A DNA stretch of 64,000 nucleotides from Candidatus Thiothrix putei (lineage in GTDB: Bacteria > Pseudomonadota > Gammaproteobacteria > Thiotrichales > Thiotrichaceae): assembly GCA_029972225.1 (NCBI GenBank), contig CP124756.1, positions 4,192,279 to 4,256,278 of the forward strand, given 5' to 3'. The translations under genes and the position numbers were made by a program. Position 1 is the first letter of the stretch, and each line of letters begins with the position of its first letter. Shown here in pieces: positions 43,317 through 52,820 of the stretch. The notes below the pieces were generated by a model. It did no database searches and had not been told where the DNA came from. It was given only the letters and a program-made list of their open reading frames with translations.

Positions 43317-44437
43317 AAGACACAAACATGAAAAATTTTTCCGCACAACTGTTGCAGGCAGCAAAAGCTAACCCCGCGATACTCCTTGAAATGGTCAACG
43401 GGTCGGCAGTCATTGCCTCCCTCAGGCAGCGGGGTATCAAACCACTCAAAGACTTTGATTACACCGATGAAACTATCCGTGCCGACAACATGGATCAACT
43501 CTCTGCTGAAGAATACGACACACATGATCGCATTTATGCCCTGATTAACACGCCGTCGTCTTCCACAGATAAATTGGAACATGCATTGGCAACCCTGTAC
43601 GCACTGCGCGACAAATATCCAGACGTGCCGTCCCTCTACAATTTCACTGCCGTTACCCTGGCGCGTTTGGGCCGAAAAGAAGAAACCCATGCCGCCCTGC
43701 TGGAAACACACCAGCGTTTTCCCGATTACCTTTTTGGCAAAATCAGTCTGGCTGAACATTACCTGCGCCAAGGACAACCCGAAAAAGTCCCGGACATACT
43801 GAACCATCAGTTCGATCTGACACAGCACTTTCCTCCCGACGTTGACCTGTTCCACATCTCGGAAGCCATTGGATTTTACAGCATTGTGGGGATGTATCAC
43901 GCTGCCACCGGGGATGCAGCGCAAGCGCTGGTCTGTTATTCCATCGTCCGCAACCTGAACCCCGACCATGCTGGCGCACAGGCACTGGCAAGATACATTT
44001 TAGTGACTGACCTTGACCCAGCCATCAAACATCAGAACCATCTTGCGGATTTCGTGGGAAACGATGAAACCCCATCACCCGGCCTACTGGTTGACGATGC
44101 CGAAGAAGCTACTAACCTCACAGCAGCCATGCAGGCATACCTGCCCATCGTTATGACCCCGACCAAAAACCTTGTGCATTACCACAACCCCAACATGAAA
44201 AAGATTAAGCCCAATGAAAAACTGAAAGTGACCGAGGTCAGCTATGTGGGCGATGAAGGCGGGATCGCTTGCCACATACAACGTGCCAAGGTTGAAGAAC
44301 TCCTAGTGGTTTCGCTGACCCATCTCATGCCGGACAAGAAGCACCCGCTATACAAAGCCATTAGGCACTACCAATTACGCAGGATCAAATCCCTGGCAAA
44401 CCAGCAGACACACCGTACCGGCGGCAGGGGCGAATAA
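43313..44437 (+). CDS. TPR-like protein inside the type I RM operon
   Basis: The 374-residue protein is not recognised as a named family. Residues about 85-235 form helical pairs of TPR type (ALATLYALRDKYPDVPSLYNFTAVTLARLGRKEETHAALLETHQRFPDYLFGKISLAEHYLRQGQPEK). A following segment (YLPIVMTPTKNLVHYHNPNMKKIKPNEKLKVTEVSYVGDEGGIACHI) looks like a separate beta domain, and the tail is basic. The start overlaps the hsdM stop and the gene is followed by hsdS, so it is made together with the methylase. A chaperone or regulatory partner role is only inference. Confidence 0.7.
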   Translation: MKDTNMKNFSAQLLQAAKANPAILLEMVNGSAVIASLRQRGIKPLKDFDYTDETIRADNMDQLSAEEYDTHDRIYALINTPSSSTDKLEHALATLYALRDKYPDVPSLYNFTAVTLARLGRKEETHAALLETHQRFPDYLFGKISLAEHYLRQGQPEKVPDILNHQFDLTQHFPPDVDLFHISEAIGFYSIVGMYHAATGDAAQALVCYSIVRNLNPDHAGAQALARYILVTDLDPAIKHQNHLADFVGNDETPSPGLLVDDAEEATNLTAAMQAYLPIVMTPTKNLVHYHNPNMKKIKPNEKLKVTEVSYVGDEGGIACHIQRAKVEELLVVSLTHLMPDKKHPLYKAIRHYQLRRIKSLANQQTHRTGGRGE

Positions 44438-44469
44438 TGGCACAACGGTTGGGGAATGCGGTGGATGAC

Positions 44470-44497
44470 GTAGGGGCGAATAATTATTTGCCCCTAC
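44470..44497. repeat. Palindromic REP-like repeat upstream of hsdS
   Basis: GTAGGGGCGAATAA (44470-) pairs with TTATTTGCCCCTAC (-44497) with one G-A mismatch that becomes a wobble pair in RNA. It is the same family as the repeat at 7054-7122. Confidence 0.8.
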
Positions 44498-45531
44498 AGA
44501 AGTGGCGGAACATCACGACGGGTGAGAAACCATGAATACGGCAATACAACCGGGCTACAAACAAACCGAAGTCGGCGTAATCCCCGAAGATTGGCATACC
44601 GTTCCGCTTGGTCAAGTTGTGACATTTCAACGTGGGTATGATTTACCGCATCGGCTTAGAAAAAATGGAGATGTTCCACTAGTTAGTTCTGCTGGTGTAA
44701 CTGACCGACATTGCACTGCAATGGCTCAACCACCGGGTGTCGTAACTGGTCGATACGGCACAATTGGTGAGATATTTTTTATTAACGAACCATTTTGGCC
44801 ATTAAACACAACACTTTACGTTCGAGATTTTCATGGTAATGACGAGCGATTCATTTACTACCTATTGAAACCGTTTGATTTCGCCTCTTTTAGTGGAAAA
44901 AGTGGTGTGCCCGGCGTTAATCGCAATGATTTACACGCTGAAATGGTATCTCTTCCTATAAATATAACTGAACAAACCGCCATCGCCTCCGCCCTCTCCG
45001 ACATGGATGCCCTGCTGGACGGTCTTGACCGCCTCATCACCAAAAAGCGCAACCTCAAACAAGCCGCCATGCAGCAGCTTCTCACGGGCAAAACTCGATT
45101 AGCGGGATTTGAGGGGGAGTGGGAGGTGAGGCGGTTGGGGGACTTGCTGACTATCTGTCATGGGAAAAGCCAGAAAGATGTTGAAACTATTGATGGTGCT
45201 TACCCAATACTAGCCACTGGTGGGCAAATAGGTACAGCTTCTCGCGCTCTTTATGATCAGCCATCGGTACTAATTGGACGTAAAGGCACAATTAATCAGC
45301 CTCAATATATGGATACGCCATTTTGGACGGTAGACACTCTTTTCTATTCGATTTTGAAGAATAATAGACATTATCTATAAATAATTTTTATCGAAAAGTT
45401 TTTAAAACTTTCAATAGATTGGATTTCGCATGGAGTTTCTCAGGTTGTGTAGTCCGCAAGCAATTTCCATAATCTGATCATCAAAGTCATCTTTTAAATT
45501 ACGAGCCACTTGCAAAATTACATTTTCAGCG

Positions 45532-46884
45532 TGAACCTTCCTTCATCTGAAGGAAAAAAGAAGTGTGGGCTGCCGTTTTCGGCGATAATAGAAGCGTCAA
45601 AACAACCATTAAGCCCACGCTATGAATTCTACCGAACGCGCCCTGATTGCACAACGCTGGAGTTTGCTGCAAATTGAAATACTACCTTGCTTCAATGATG
45701 CCTTTGGCACATTGACCCCCAAGCTTGAAAAACTCATTCACGTACTGGAGCTGACGCGCATTGAAGATTTTGTGCGCTCTTTTCGTGATGGGTCTGGACG
45801 GCCAGCGACGGAGCGATCTTGGTTTGCCAATGCTTTTGTCGCCAAAAGCGTGCTCAATATTGTCAATACGCGAGCACTCATTGACCGGCTGCAAAACGAT
45901 CGCTCCCTGCGACGCATCTGCGGGTTTCCCCTGACCAAGAAACTGCCTTCCGAATCCACCTTTTCACGTGCCTTCGCTGAATTTGCTGAACAGCGTTTAG
46001 CGGAACGTGTGCATGAAACGTTGGTGAAAACGTATTTGGGCGATGCGCTGATCGGCCACCTGTGTCGGGATTCAACAGCCATTGAGGCACGTGAACGGCC
46101 TGTTGCCGAGGAAAAGCCAAAGAAAAAACAAGGGCAAACACGGATTCAGCGCCAACGGGAACAGTCACTTCAGCAAGCACTCGATGAGATACCGGTTCAG
46201 TGTAACCGGGGGACGAAGAAGAATGCCCAAGGCTACAAGCACAGTTGGAACGGCTACAAACTGCATATCGATACCGCCGATTGTGGTGTCCCGATAGCAG
46301 CCATTCTGTCTTCCGCCTCCTTTCACGACAGCGGGGCAGCCATCCCACTCTCTCAAATCAGTGCCCAACGTGTCACCAGTCTCTACGACCTGATGGATGC
46401 AGCCTATTGCAGTGCTGATTTGCACGAATACAGCCGTCATCTGGGGCATGTCCCTCTGATTGATCACAATCCTCGCGGCGGACAGAAAGAAGCGTTTGAA
46501 CCTGCTGATGCCGAGCGTTACAAAATTCGCAGCACCGTAGAACGAACCAATGCCCGCCTGAAGGATGAATTTGGTGGTCGGAATGTGTGGGTGCAAGGCG
46601 CACAAAAAGTTTACAGCCACCTGATGTTTGGGATTTTGGTGTTGAGTGCTGATCAACTGATGCGTGTCTTGTTATAAGGCGACTGGTTTTGAAAAAACAC
46701 GGGAAGACTGACTGAAAAACAGGAGCAGTCGCATTGGTATGGGTGAAATTTAGCAAAAGTTACGGTAAAACTGAAAAAGCTCAGGTTTCGTTGGTCAAAT
46801 TGAGTAAAAAATCGGCTGAATATGCGGCGTTCGGTCAATGCTGAAAATTGAGCAACTCAGTTTGTCGGATTTTGCAAGTCGCTC
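45532..46884 (+). mobile_element. DDE insertion sequence (type C), copy 2, complete
   Basis: The right border is fixed by comparison with the copy at 21248. The left border is inferred from restoring the ISL2-like transposase frame (CGT AAC GCT). No clear terminal inverted repeat and no target duplication could be seen, which is unusual. The element is about 1353 bases. Confidence 0.8.
45622..46677 (+). CDS. IS5/IS1182-like DDE transposase (type C), complete
   Basis: The 351-residue protein starts MNSTERALIAQRWSLLQIEILPCF. It has a DUF772-like N-terminal part (DGSGRPATERSWFANAFVAKSVLNI), first Asp in CRDSTAIEAR, a basic insertion KPKKKQGQTRIQRQREQSLQQ, second Asp in DLMDAAYCSADLH and Glu in STVERTNARLKDEFGGR. 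All catalytic positions are present, and it is probably the active source of the truncated copy at 21.5 kb. Confidence 0.88.
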   Translation: MNSTERALIAQRWSLLQIEILPCFNDAFGTLTPKLEKLIHVLELTRIEDFVRSFRDGSGRPATERSWFANAFVAKSVLNIVNTRALIDRLQNDRSLRRICGFPLTKKLPSESTFSRAFAEFAEQRLAERVHETLVKTYLGDALIGHLCRDSTAIEARERPVAEEKPKKKQGQTRIQRQREQSLQQALDEIPVQCNRGTKKNAQGYKHSWNGYKLHIDTADCGVPIAAILSSASFHDSGAAIPLSQISAQRVTSLYDLMDAAYCSADLHEYSRHLGHVPLIDHNPRGGQKEAFEPADAERYKIRSTVERTNARLKDEFGGRNVWVQGAQKVYSHLMFGILVLSADQLMRVLL

Positions 46885-48086
46885 TTACGGTACACATCTT
46901 TCAGGCATCGGCAGCGTTTAATACCACTGATGATATGTTCAACGACTACCCTGCGGGCAGAAATTTGACGGTTTTCTTCTTTTTCTTGTGGGGTCAGACA
47001 TTTATTCCGTGGCTTCTTTTTTGGCTCAATGACGGTGACACCTTTTCCCATGTCAGCCCCCTTGAAGCCTAAATCACGTAAAATCACAGAACCCTCCGGT
47101 AATTGGGTCTGCTCCTCATCGGCAATTTTCTTGTCATGCTTCTTGCCTGAGTGAGTATCCCCTAAGTATTTGATATGTCTGTCAGCACAGCCAACGATGA
47201 CATTGTTTTTAACCGTATGGGCTTTTTTTTACCACTATAGTATTCACGCTGAACATCATTATCCACAGGGCGCTGGATTCTCCGCTCTGTTCCGTCAATA
47301 ATCAATTCCTGTTGCCCTTCTTCTGCTAGCCGTTCCATTAATTCTGAGGATAGTCGAATGGGCTTATGTCCCATGTTATCCAATGCACTTTGTAATACGG
47401 GACACAAGCGGTGTATCCAGTGGTTTGCCACACTTTGGGGAAGATCAAATGAATACGCCAGCACTTCTTGTAAAGGATAGGTCTTCAGGTAAAACAGAAT
47501 GAAAAACAGTTTGTCTTCTATTAATGCCAGTTTCCCATCAGAACGACCCCGCGTCTCATCAACACGTTTGCCCCGGGCGTGTAGGTCAGTTTGGTAAGCT
47601 GCACTGAACCGTTCGAGCAAACCCAAAAACTCCTTAACGTTGAGACTGGTCATGGCAACAAATGCCTTTTCATTGGATTTCAATGCGTTAAAGCTGTACT
47701 CCGCCATGCCGTTAGTCCCTACTCTAGGCTATTATTACTGTCAGGAATTTACACTCTGGCTGTGTATCTTGCCATTGATAATTATTATCTATATATTTCA
47801 GTTTTTTATAGATAATGTCTAATAATAATGCAAAGTTTCTTTACTACCGATTCTGTTTAATTGATTGGATGCAGTTCAATGAAGCATCTGGCGTTCCAAG
47901 TCTCAACGCTAGAACGATTGAAAGCATAACCATTAAAACACCATTACCTGAAGAACAAGAAGCGATTGCGGCGGTGCTTTCGGATATGGATGCGGAGATT
48001 GCGGCGTTGGAGCAGCGGCGCACGAAGACGCGGGACATTAAGCAGGGGATGATGCAGGAGTTGCTGACGGGGAGGACGCGGCTGGT

Positions 48087-48674
48087 ATGAGTACCTATCA
48101 ACCCCCTTTCAGCCTCAACCACGCCATGCTATCCAAAGTCGCAGACATCGCCGAATTGCTAGGGCAATGGAAACAAGCCAGCCGCGCAGGGCTTGTCCCA
48201 CAACTGCGCCGTGGCAACCGCATCCGCACCATCCAAGCCTCGCTAGCCATCGAACAAAACACCCTCATCCTGAGCCACTGGCAGCCGATGCTGGCGTATT
48301 TGCCCGTTGAAACCGTCATCAAAAGTCGCCAAGAAACCTATTACCGCGTCTTGGGTGAAGCGGATGCCGCCGCCGATTGCAGTGGTTTCATCCTGTTTAT
48401 GCTGGATGCCCTCGCGGAAGCCCTCAACCAAGCCATTGAAAGCCAACGGCACACCACCACTTCGGTAGAAAATGCGGTAAAAACTTCGGTAAAAACGCCC
48501 GAAGCCCTGCTACTATTGCTACGCCAGCACCCCACGTTAACCCTCAGCGAAGCAGCAAACCACCTCGGTCTTTCGGTACGTGCCATTGAAATGGCGAGTG
48601 CCAAACTGGTCAAAGCGGGAAAACTGCAACATATCGGCTCGAAAAAAGGCGGTCATTGGGAGGTCACACCATGA
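48087..48674 (+). CDS. Fic-family protein lacking the catalytic Fic core
   Basis: The 195-residue protein overlaps hsdS by four bases. Its first 60 residues match a Fic N-terminal region, including [20 protein letters not shown] with the self-inhibitory S-x-x-x-E helix. It then jumps, at about residue 60, to the region after the Fic motif ([49 protein letters not shown]). The HPFxxGNGR motif for AMP transfer is absent. The C-terminal winged helix ([35 protein letters not shown]) is intact. The deletion is in frame, so a protein may be made that can regulate but not AMPylate. Confidence 0.82.
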   Translation: MSTYQPPFSLNHAMLSKVADIAELLGQWKQASRAGLVPQLRRGNRIRTIQASLAIEQNTLILSHWQPMLAYLPVETVIKSRQETYYRVLGEADAAADCSGFILFMLDALAEALNQAIESQRHTTTSVENAVKTSVKTPEALLLLLRQHPTLTLSEAANHLGLSVRAIEMASAKLVKAGKLQHIGSKKGGHWEVTP

Positions 48675-51115
48675 GTTCAATCCGCACTGAACGCACGACC
48701 CAAAACCGCGTCGCCAAACGCTTCACTGACCCATCACACCCTGAATGGCTCGGTTATCGCCACCTCGGCAACTGGCAATATCGCGCCAATAACCGTCCGA
48801 TTGAACCGGTGTTATTGCAGGAAAACCTGAAACAACGCGGCTATTCAGATGCCCACATCAACGCCGCTCTCCACAAGCTGGAAATCGCCGCCGACACCAC
48901 CGGCATTACCCTTTACCAAGCCAACCTCGCCACCTACCAACTGCTGCGCTACGGTGTCGCGGTGCAAATCGCCATCGGGCAACCCCATGAAACTGTTCAC
49001 CTGATCGACTGGGACAACCCCAGTAACAACGATTTCGCCCTCGCCGAAGAAGTCACCCTCAAAGGCGGTGCGGAACGTCGCCCCGACATCGTGCTCTACC
49101 TCAACGGTATCGCGGTTGCAATCATTGAACTCAAGCGCACCTCGGTGGACATCGCCGAAGCCGTCAACCAACTCGTCACCAACCAACAAGCACAATTCAA
49201 CCAAGGCTTTTTCAGCACCGTGCAACTGGTGTTGGCAGGCAACGACGTACAAGGTTTGCGTTATGGCACGGTCGGCACACCCGAAACCTTTTTCGTGCAA
49301 TGGTTTCAATCCACGCCCCTAGGGGCGAATTTGGAAGAAGTTACGTCTCTCCCAAATTCAGTGTATCCCCCTGAAAGGGGAGGTTTCAACCAAAAGATTT
49401 CTGATGAAACCGGCGGGCAAGCCGATGGCAATCTCAACACAGGCGACTTACTCGATATTCCACTCGCACAACTGTGCCACCCGACGCGCTTGCTCGACAT
49501 TATCCAGCATTTCGTAATCTTTGACGGCGGGCAAAAGAAAGTGCCGCGCCCGCACCAGTTTTTCGGCATTAAAGCGGCGCAAGAGCGCATCCGCCAACGC
49601 ATCGGCGGCTACATCTGGCACACCCAAGGCAGTGGCAAAAGCATCCTCATGGTATTACTCGCCAAATGGTTGCTGGAATATGACCCCGCCGCCCGTATCC
49701 TCATCATCACCGACCGCGACGAGTTGGATAAACAGATTGTCAATGTGATGCGCAATGCAGGCGTGATCGGGACAAATGCCCCGTCGCCACGCATTACCTC
49801 ACGCGCCGAATTCGTGGAAAAACTCACCGCCAGTACCCCGCGCTTACTATGTGCGCTGATCCACAAATTCGAGCCAGACCTCAAGGGCGAACCGCCACGG
49901 GTGCATGGGCGTTTTTACGTATTCGTGGATGAATGCCACCGCACCCAAGGTGGCGACATGAACAAACAGATGAAAGAGCGTTGGCTAAAAGACGCCATTT
50001 TCATCGGTTTTACCGGTACGCCATTATTGCGGCGTGAAAAGAAAACCACCGATGCGGTGTTCGGCGCACCGATTCATTGCTACAAGTTCCACCAAGGGGT
50101 TGCCGACAAGGTAGTGCTAGACCTCAAATACGAAGCGCGGAAAGTGCCGCAACGCCTCACTTCACAGAAAAAAATCGACGCATGGTTTGACCAAAACACC
50201 CAAAACCTCAATAACTTCCAGAAAGCGGTACTGCGTAAACGCTGGGCAAACATGGAAGCCTTAATGAGTGCAGGCGAACGCAAACAACGCATTATTGCCA
50301 GCATTATCGAAGATTTCGGTCTAAAGCCCCGCTTGAACAATGATCGTGGCACGGCGTTGTTAGTTGCCGCGTCGATTTACGATGCTTGCCATTATTTCCG
50401 CTTGTTCCAAAACACCAACTTCGGCTCGTATTGCGGCATTATCACCTCTTACGCACCGTTGGAGAGTGCGATTTCCAAAGAGTCGCTGAAAAGCGACGAA
50501 CGTTACAAATACGACACCTACAAGCAGTATGTGCTGAAAGATTTCCCCACCACCGAGAAATACGAAACCGAACTCAAACGCCGTTTTATCGAAGAGCCTG
50601 CCAATTGCAAGCTGCTGATTGTGGTGAGCAAATTGCTCACGGGCTTTGATGCGCCATCCTGCACTTATATCTATCTGGACAATGAGCTGCGCGACCACAA
50701 CCTGTTCCAAGCTATTTGCCGCACCAACCGGCTGGACGGTGACGATAAGCCGTTCGGTTATGTGGTTGATTTCAAAGAGCTGTTTGGCGATGTGCAACAA
50801 GCGATAGCGGTTTACAGTTCCGACGAATTAGAGCCGGATGAAAACGGCACGGATGGCAATAATGTCCAGCTTGATGGTTGGCTGAAAGCAGGCAAAACCG
50901 CGCTGGATACGGCATGGCAAGCCTTGCATTACCTGTGCGACCCCGTATTGCCCCCGCGTGAAACCGAGCAATACATCCGCTACTTCTGCGGCAATGCCAA
51001 CGACCCGAATGCTTTGCTGGAAACCGAAGCCTTGCGCATTCCGTTCTACAAAGCTGTGGCAACCTTTGTGCGGGCGTTCGCTGCCATTTCCCAAGATTTG
51101 GCAGAAGCGGGTTAA
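48671..51115 (+). CDS. hsdR: Type I restriction enzyme R subunit, C-terminally truncated and with a repeat insert
   Basis: From ATG 48671 ([14 protein letters not shown]) the protein has 814 residues; the frame also opens at 48656. The nuclease core has [21 protein letters not shown]. Helicase motifs follow: [11 protein letters not shown] (I), [12 protein letters not shown] (II), IGFTGTPLL (III) and [33 protein letters not shown] (V-VI). It ends at DLAEAG, where relatives continue for 150-200 residues that bind the methylase core. An extra stretch near residues 214-240 is encoded by palindromic DNA (49312-49392). The stop is followed by IS-rich sequence. Restriction activity is improbable. 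Confidence 0.9.
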   Translation: MSSIRTERTTQNRVAKRFTDPSHPEWLGYRHLGNWQYRANNRPIEPVLLQENLKQRGYSDAHINAALHKLEIAADTTGITLYQANLATYQLLRYGVAVQIAIGQPHETVHLIDWDNPSNNDFALAEEVTLKGGAERRPDIVLYLNGIAVAIIELKRTSVDIAEAVNQLVTNQQAQFNQGFFSTVQLVLAGNDVQGLRYGTVGTPETFFVQWFQSTPLGANLEEVTSLPNSVYPPERGGFNQKISDETGGQADGNLNTGDLLDIPLAQLCHPTRLLDIIQHFVIFDGGQKKVPRPHQFFGIKAAQERIRQRIGGYIWHTQGSGKSILMVLLAKWLLEYDPAARILIITDRDELDKQIVNVMRNAGVIGTNAPSPRITSRAEFVEKLTASTPRLLCALIHKFEPDLKGEPPRVHGRFYVFVDECHRTQGGDMNKQMKERWLKDAIFIGFTGTPLLRREKKTTDAVFGAPIHCYKFHQGVADKVVLDLKYEARKVPQRLTSQKKIDAWFDQNTQNLNNFQKAVLRKRWANMEALMSAGERKQRIIASIIEDFGLKPRLNNDRGTALLVAASIYDACHYFRLFQNTNFGSYCGIITSYAPLESAISKESLKSDERYKYDTYKQYVLKDFPTTEKYETELKRRFIEEPANCKLLIVVSKLLTGFDAPSCTYIYLDNELRDHNLFQAICRTNRLDGDDKPFGYVVDFKELFGDVQQAIAVYSSDELEPDENGTDGNNVQLDGWLKAGKTALDTAWQALHYLCDPVLPPRETEQYIRYFCGNANDPNALLETEALRIPFYKAVATFVRAFAAISQDLAEAG
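49312..49392 (+). repeat. Palindromic in-frame insert within hsdR
   Basis: CGCCCCT/AGGGGCG (49314-49327) and CCCC-TGAAA-GGGG (49367-49380) lie in a short stretch that interrupts the usual PETFFVQW...[10 protein letters not shown] spacing of HsdR. The arms resemble the GTAGGGGCG repeats found elsewhere in the window. It keeps the frame. Confidence 0.55.
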
Positions 51116-51118
51116 TAA

Positions 51119-51181
51119 CAGTTAGTATAAAAGTTGTACCTAATTATCCAAATATCATCAAAATGGGTAACTTTGTCGTTA
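51119..51181. other. Short unassigned gap between hsdR remnant and IS4-family element
   Basis: These 63 A+T-rich bases lie between the truncated hsdR and the IS terminus. No gene, repeat or terminator is seen; the sequence does not continue HsdR in any frame. Confidence 0.5.
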
Positions 51182-52801
51182 CTCAACAGTCGTGACATTC
51201 CCCCAAAACCAAGCATGATGTTAGGCAGCAGCCTTACTGAACTGCTGTTTTAACACCTTGATTATGGGTATTTTCCCGCTGTTAGCGGTTCATGTTTGCC
51301 TATCATCGTCCTCATCGCCGTTGACGGCCGCGTTAATTCGCCACCAGAAGGCTTTGGGGGGAGAGCGCAGTAATTGCCGTGCCAGTAGTGGTGCTAAAAT
51401 CTGTCGCACGGTGTTCTCGGAAGGCAATTCACGGGAACGGGTGCGCAAATACAAGACCTGCTGCTTCCAAAGCCCCTCATGGTACTTGAGGGAAAACAGT
51501 TGTAGCAAACCGGTGGCGATGCAGGCACACAACACAAAGGTTTCCATTGCCTGCCAGCAGGCCACCACCGTGGGGAGGTGCTGTGCTTGGGGGGCTTTGA
51601 GATGCCGATTGGCGGTAGGTCGCCGGGAATGGCGCGGCAGGTAACGGCTCCAGAAGTGGAAGCGGAATGCGCCCATGGTATTTTTCAGGGCATCAAACAA
51701 GGTTTCAATCCGGGTGCGTCGGCAGTACAGGGTGAGGATGGTTTCCGCGTCCAGCACCAAATCCGAACACATCAGCAGGATGGGGCCACGGGAAGTGACT
51801 GCCCAGACAAATTGCAGCGGCTGCCCTAACGGTTTCCACCACAGGGTATGGGACATCAGGCGTACCGACTCCTCCTTGCCATAAATGCACAGGGTCACTT
51901 CACGGAAAAAATCAGCATGGTCAAAGGCTTCCCACAACACCAGCTTCATCCCGTACTGGCGTTGCCGCCCACGCCTTCCCGGCGGTTTGGGTGGCGCAGG
52001 GAAGTAGGCCACGTAGTTCTTTTTAGCGCGGGTGATGACCTGCACCAGTGGTTGTTGTAACGCCACCGACCAAACCGAGCGTGCCAGCCGGAACACCGAA
52101 GCCGTGGCAAAGAACGCATCCAGCACCAGCCACACCGGGCGGTCATTCACCTGCGCAAACGACAACGCCATCTGCACCACCCGTGTCCCCAGTTTGAGTG
52201 TCGGGTCGTTAGCATCCTCTTCCCCCAAATGCCGAAACCCCTGATGGATTTGCAAACTCAGCGGCAGGCAGAAACAGGCGGACAGGCTCCCCACCAACAA
52301 CCCCACGGCTCCCCAACACTGCCCCCGGAAATAGTCCGGTTTGCTTTGGGTTTCCGAGGTTTCCCGCAAGGAAACGACCCCCGGCATCCGCCCACCATCC
52401 TTAACCACATGGGTATGGTCGCCCAGCACCACCAAACGCCCCGCCACCTCAACCAGCGGCGCATGGGACAACACCCACCGCTGCCAGCTCGCCCGTAACC
52501 GCTCAGGATGGTAAGACCCGGCACGAAAAAAATGGAGCAACCGATGGTAGCCCCGTTCATCCGATAACCAGTAACGGCACATCGACGTGACCCCGCTCAT
52601 CTCGGTCGCCGCTAAAAAGCTCAGGATGATGGCGCAAAACAATAGCCATGCTCGCTGGCGCGAAAATTCACTTTTAAAGTGGTGAAGGCTCTGGTATAGA
52701 TCAACTAGCATGATGTCCCTTGGATAATAGGTCGCTGGTAACGCCTACTCTAAGGGATTTCGTGCTGCTTGGGGGAATGGGGAGAACTTATGACTGTTGA
52801 G
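51182..52801 (-). mobile_element. IS4-family insertion sequence (about 1.62 kb)
   Basis: CTCAACAGTC (51182-51191) is reversed at the other end (GACTGTTGAG, 52792-52801), and imperfect similarity continues inward (GGGGGAATG near both ends). A decayed piece of the same element lies at 24583-24684. No target duplication was found, so the flanks may have been rearranged. Confidence 0.82.
51290..52711 (-). CDS. IS4-family transposase
   Basis: The 473-residue protein carries the first Asp in VVLGDHTHVVKDG, the second in WLVLDAFFATASVF, and the IS4 signature Y-x2-R-x3-E-x6-K in YCRRTRIETLFDALK. The N-terminal region is long and helical and the C-terminal part (METFVLCACIATGLLQLFSL) hydrophobic. The frame is complete, so the gene may be active. 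Confidence 0.88.
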   Translation of the reverse strand: MLVDLYQSLHHFKSEFSRQRAWLLFCAIILSFLAATEMSGVTSMCRYWLSDERGYHRLLHFFRAGSYHPERLRASWQRWVLSHAPLVEVAGRLVVLGDHTHVVKDGGRMPGVVSLRETSETQSKPDYFRGQCWGAVGLLVGSLSACFCLPLSLQIHQGFRHLGEEDANDPTLKLGTRVVQMALSFAQVNDRPVWLVLDAFFATASVFRLARSVWSVALQQPLVQVITRAKKNYVAYFPAPPKPPGRRGRQRQYGMKLVLWEAFDHADFFREVTLCIYGKEESVRLMSHTLWWKPLGQPLQFVWAVTSRGPILLMCSDLVLDAETILTLYCRRTRIETLFDALKNTMGAFRFHFWSRYLPRHSRRPTANRHLKAPQAQHLPTVVACWQAMETFVLCACIATGLLQLFSLKYHEGLWKQQVLYLRTRSRELPSENTVRQILAPLLARQLLRSPPKAFWWRINAAVNGDEDDDRQT

Positions 52802-52820
52802 AAACAGTTGAGGGGTTGTA

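Larger units (their letters stand above)
45411..47707 (-). pseudogene. ISL2-like transposase, frameshift signal plus interrupted by IS
   Basis: The N-terminal half (47707-47162) has helix-turn-helix YSFDLPQSVANHWIHRL and the first catalytic Asp in IIDGTERRI. The frame then switches by -1 on a run of eight A (plus-strand T8 at 47223-47230) into VIVGCADRHIKYLGDTHSGKKHDKK, with LRDLGFKGADMG (second Asp) and VVVEHIISGIKRC (Glu). At VYR the other IS interrupts, and the tail AENVILQVARNLKDDFDDQIMEIACGLHNLRNSM continues at 45531-45411. The frameshift may be programmed, as in other IS5 members; the insertion has killed the gene. Confidence 0.85.
45366..47820 (-). mobile_element. IS5-family (ISL2-like) element, itself interrupted by another IS
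   Basis: The 16-base terminal repeat AGACATTATCTATAAA (45366-45381) appears reversed at 47805-47820. AAT flanks both ends as probable target duplication. Without the inner IS (45532-46884) the element is about 1.1 kb. Confidence 0.9.
44532..48090 (+). pseudogene. hsdS: Type I restriction-modification specificity subunit, split by nested IS elements
   Basis: The first part (44532-45365) has target-recognition domain 1, the conserved helix EQTAIASALSDMDALLDGLDRLITKKRNLKQAAMQQLLTG and the start of domain 2 up to FYSILKNN. It is broken by an ISL2-like element. The second part (47821-48090) continues AKFLYYRFCLIDWMQF and ends with the second conserved helix [46 protein letters not shown]. Removing 45366-47820 and one AAT restores one frame of about 370 codons. 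Two separate half-S polypeptides might still be made, the second from ATG 47815, but domain 2 is cut. Confidence 0.88.
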
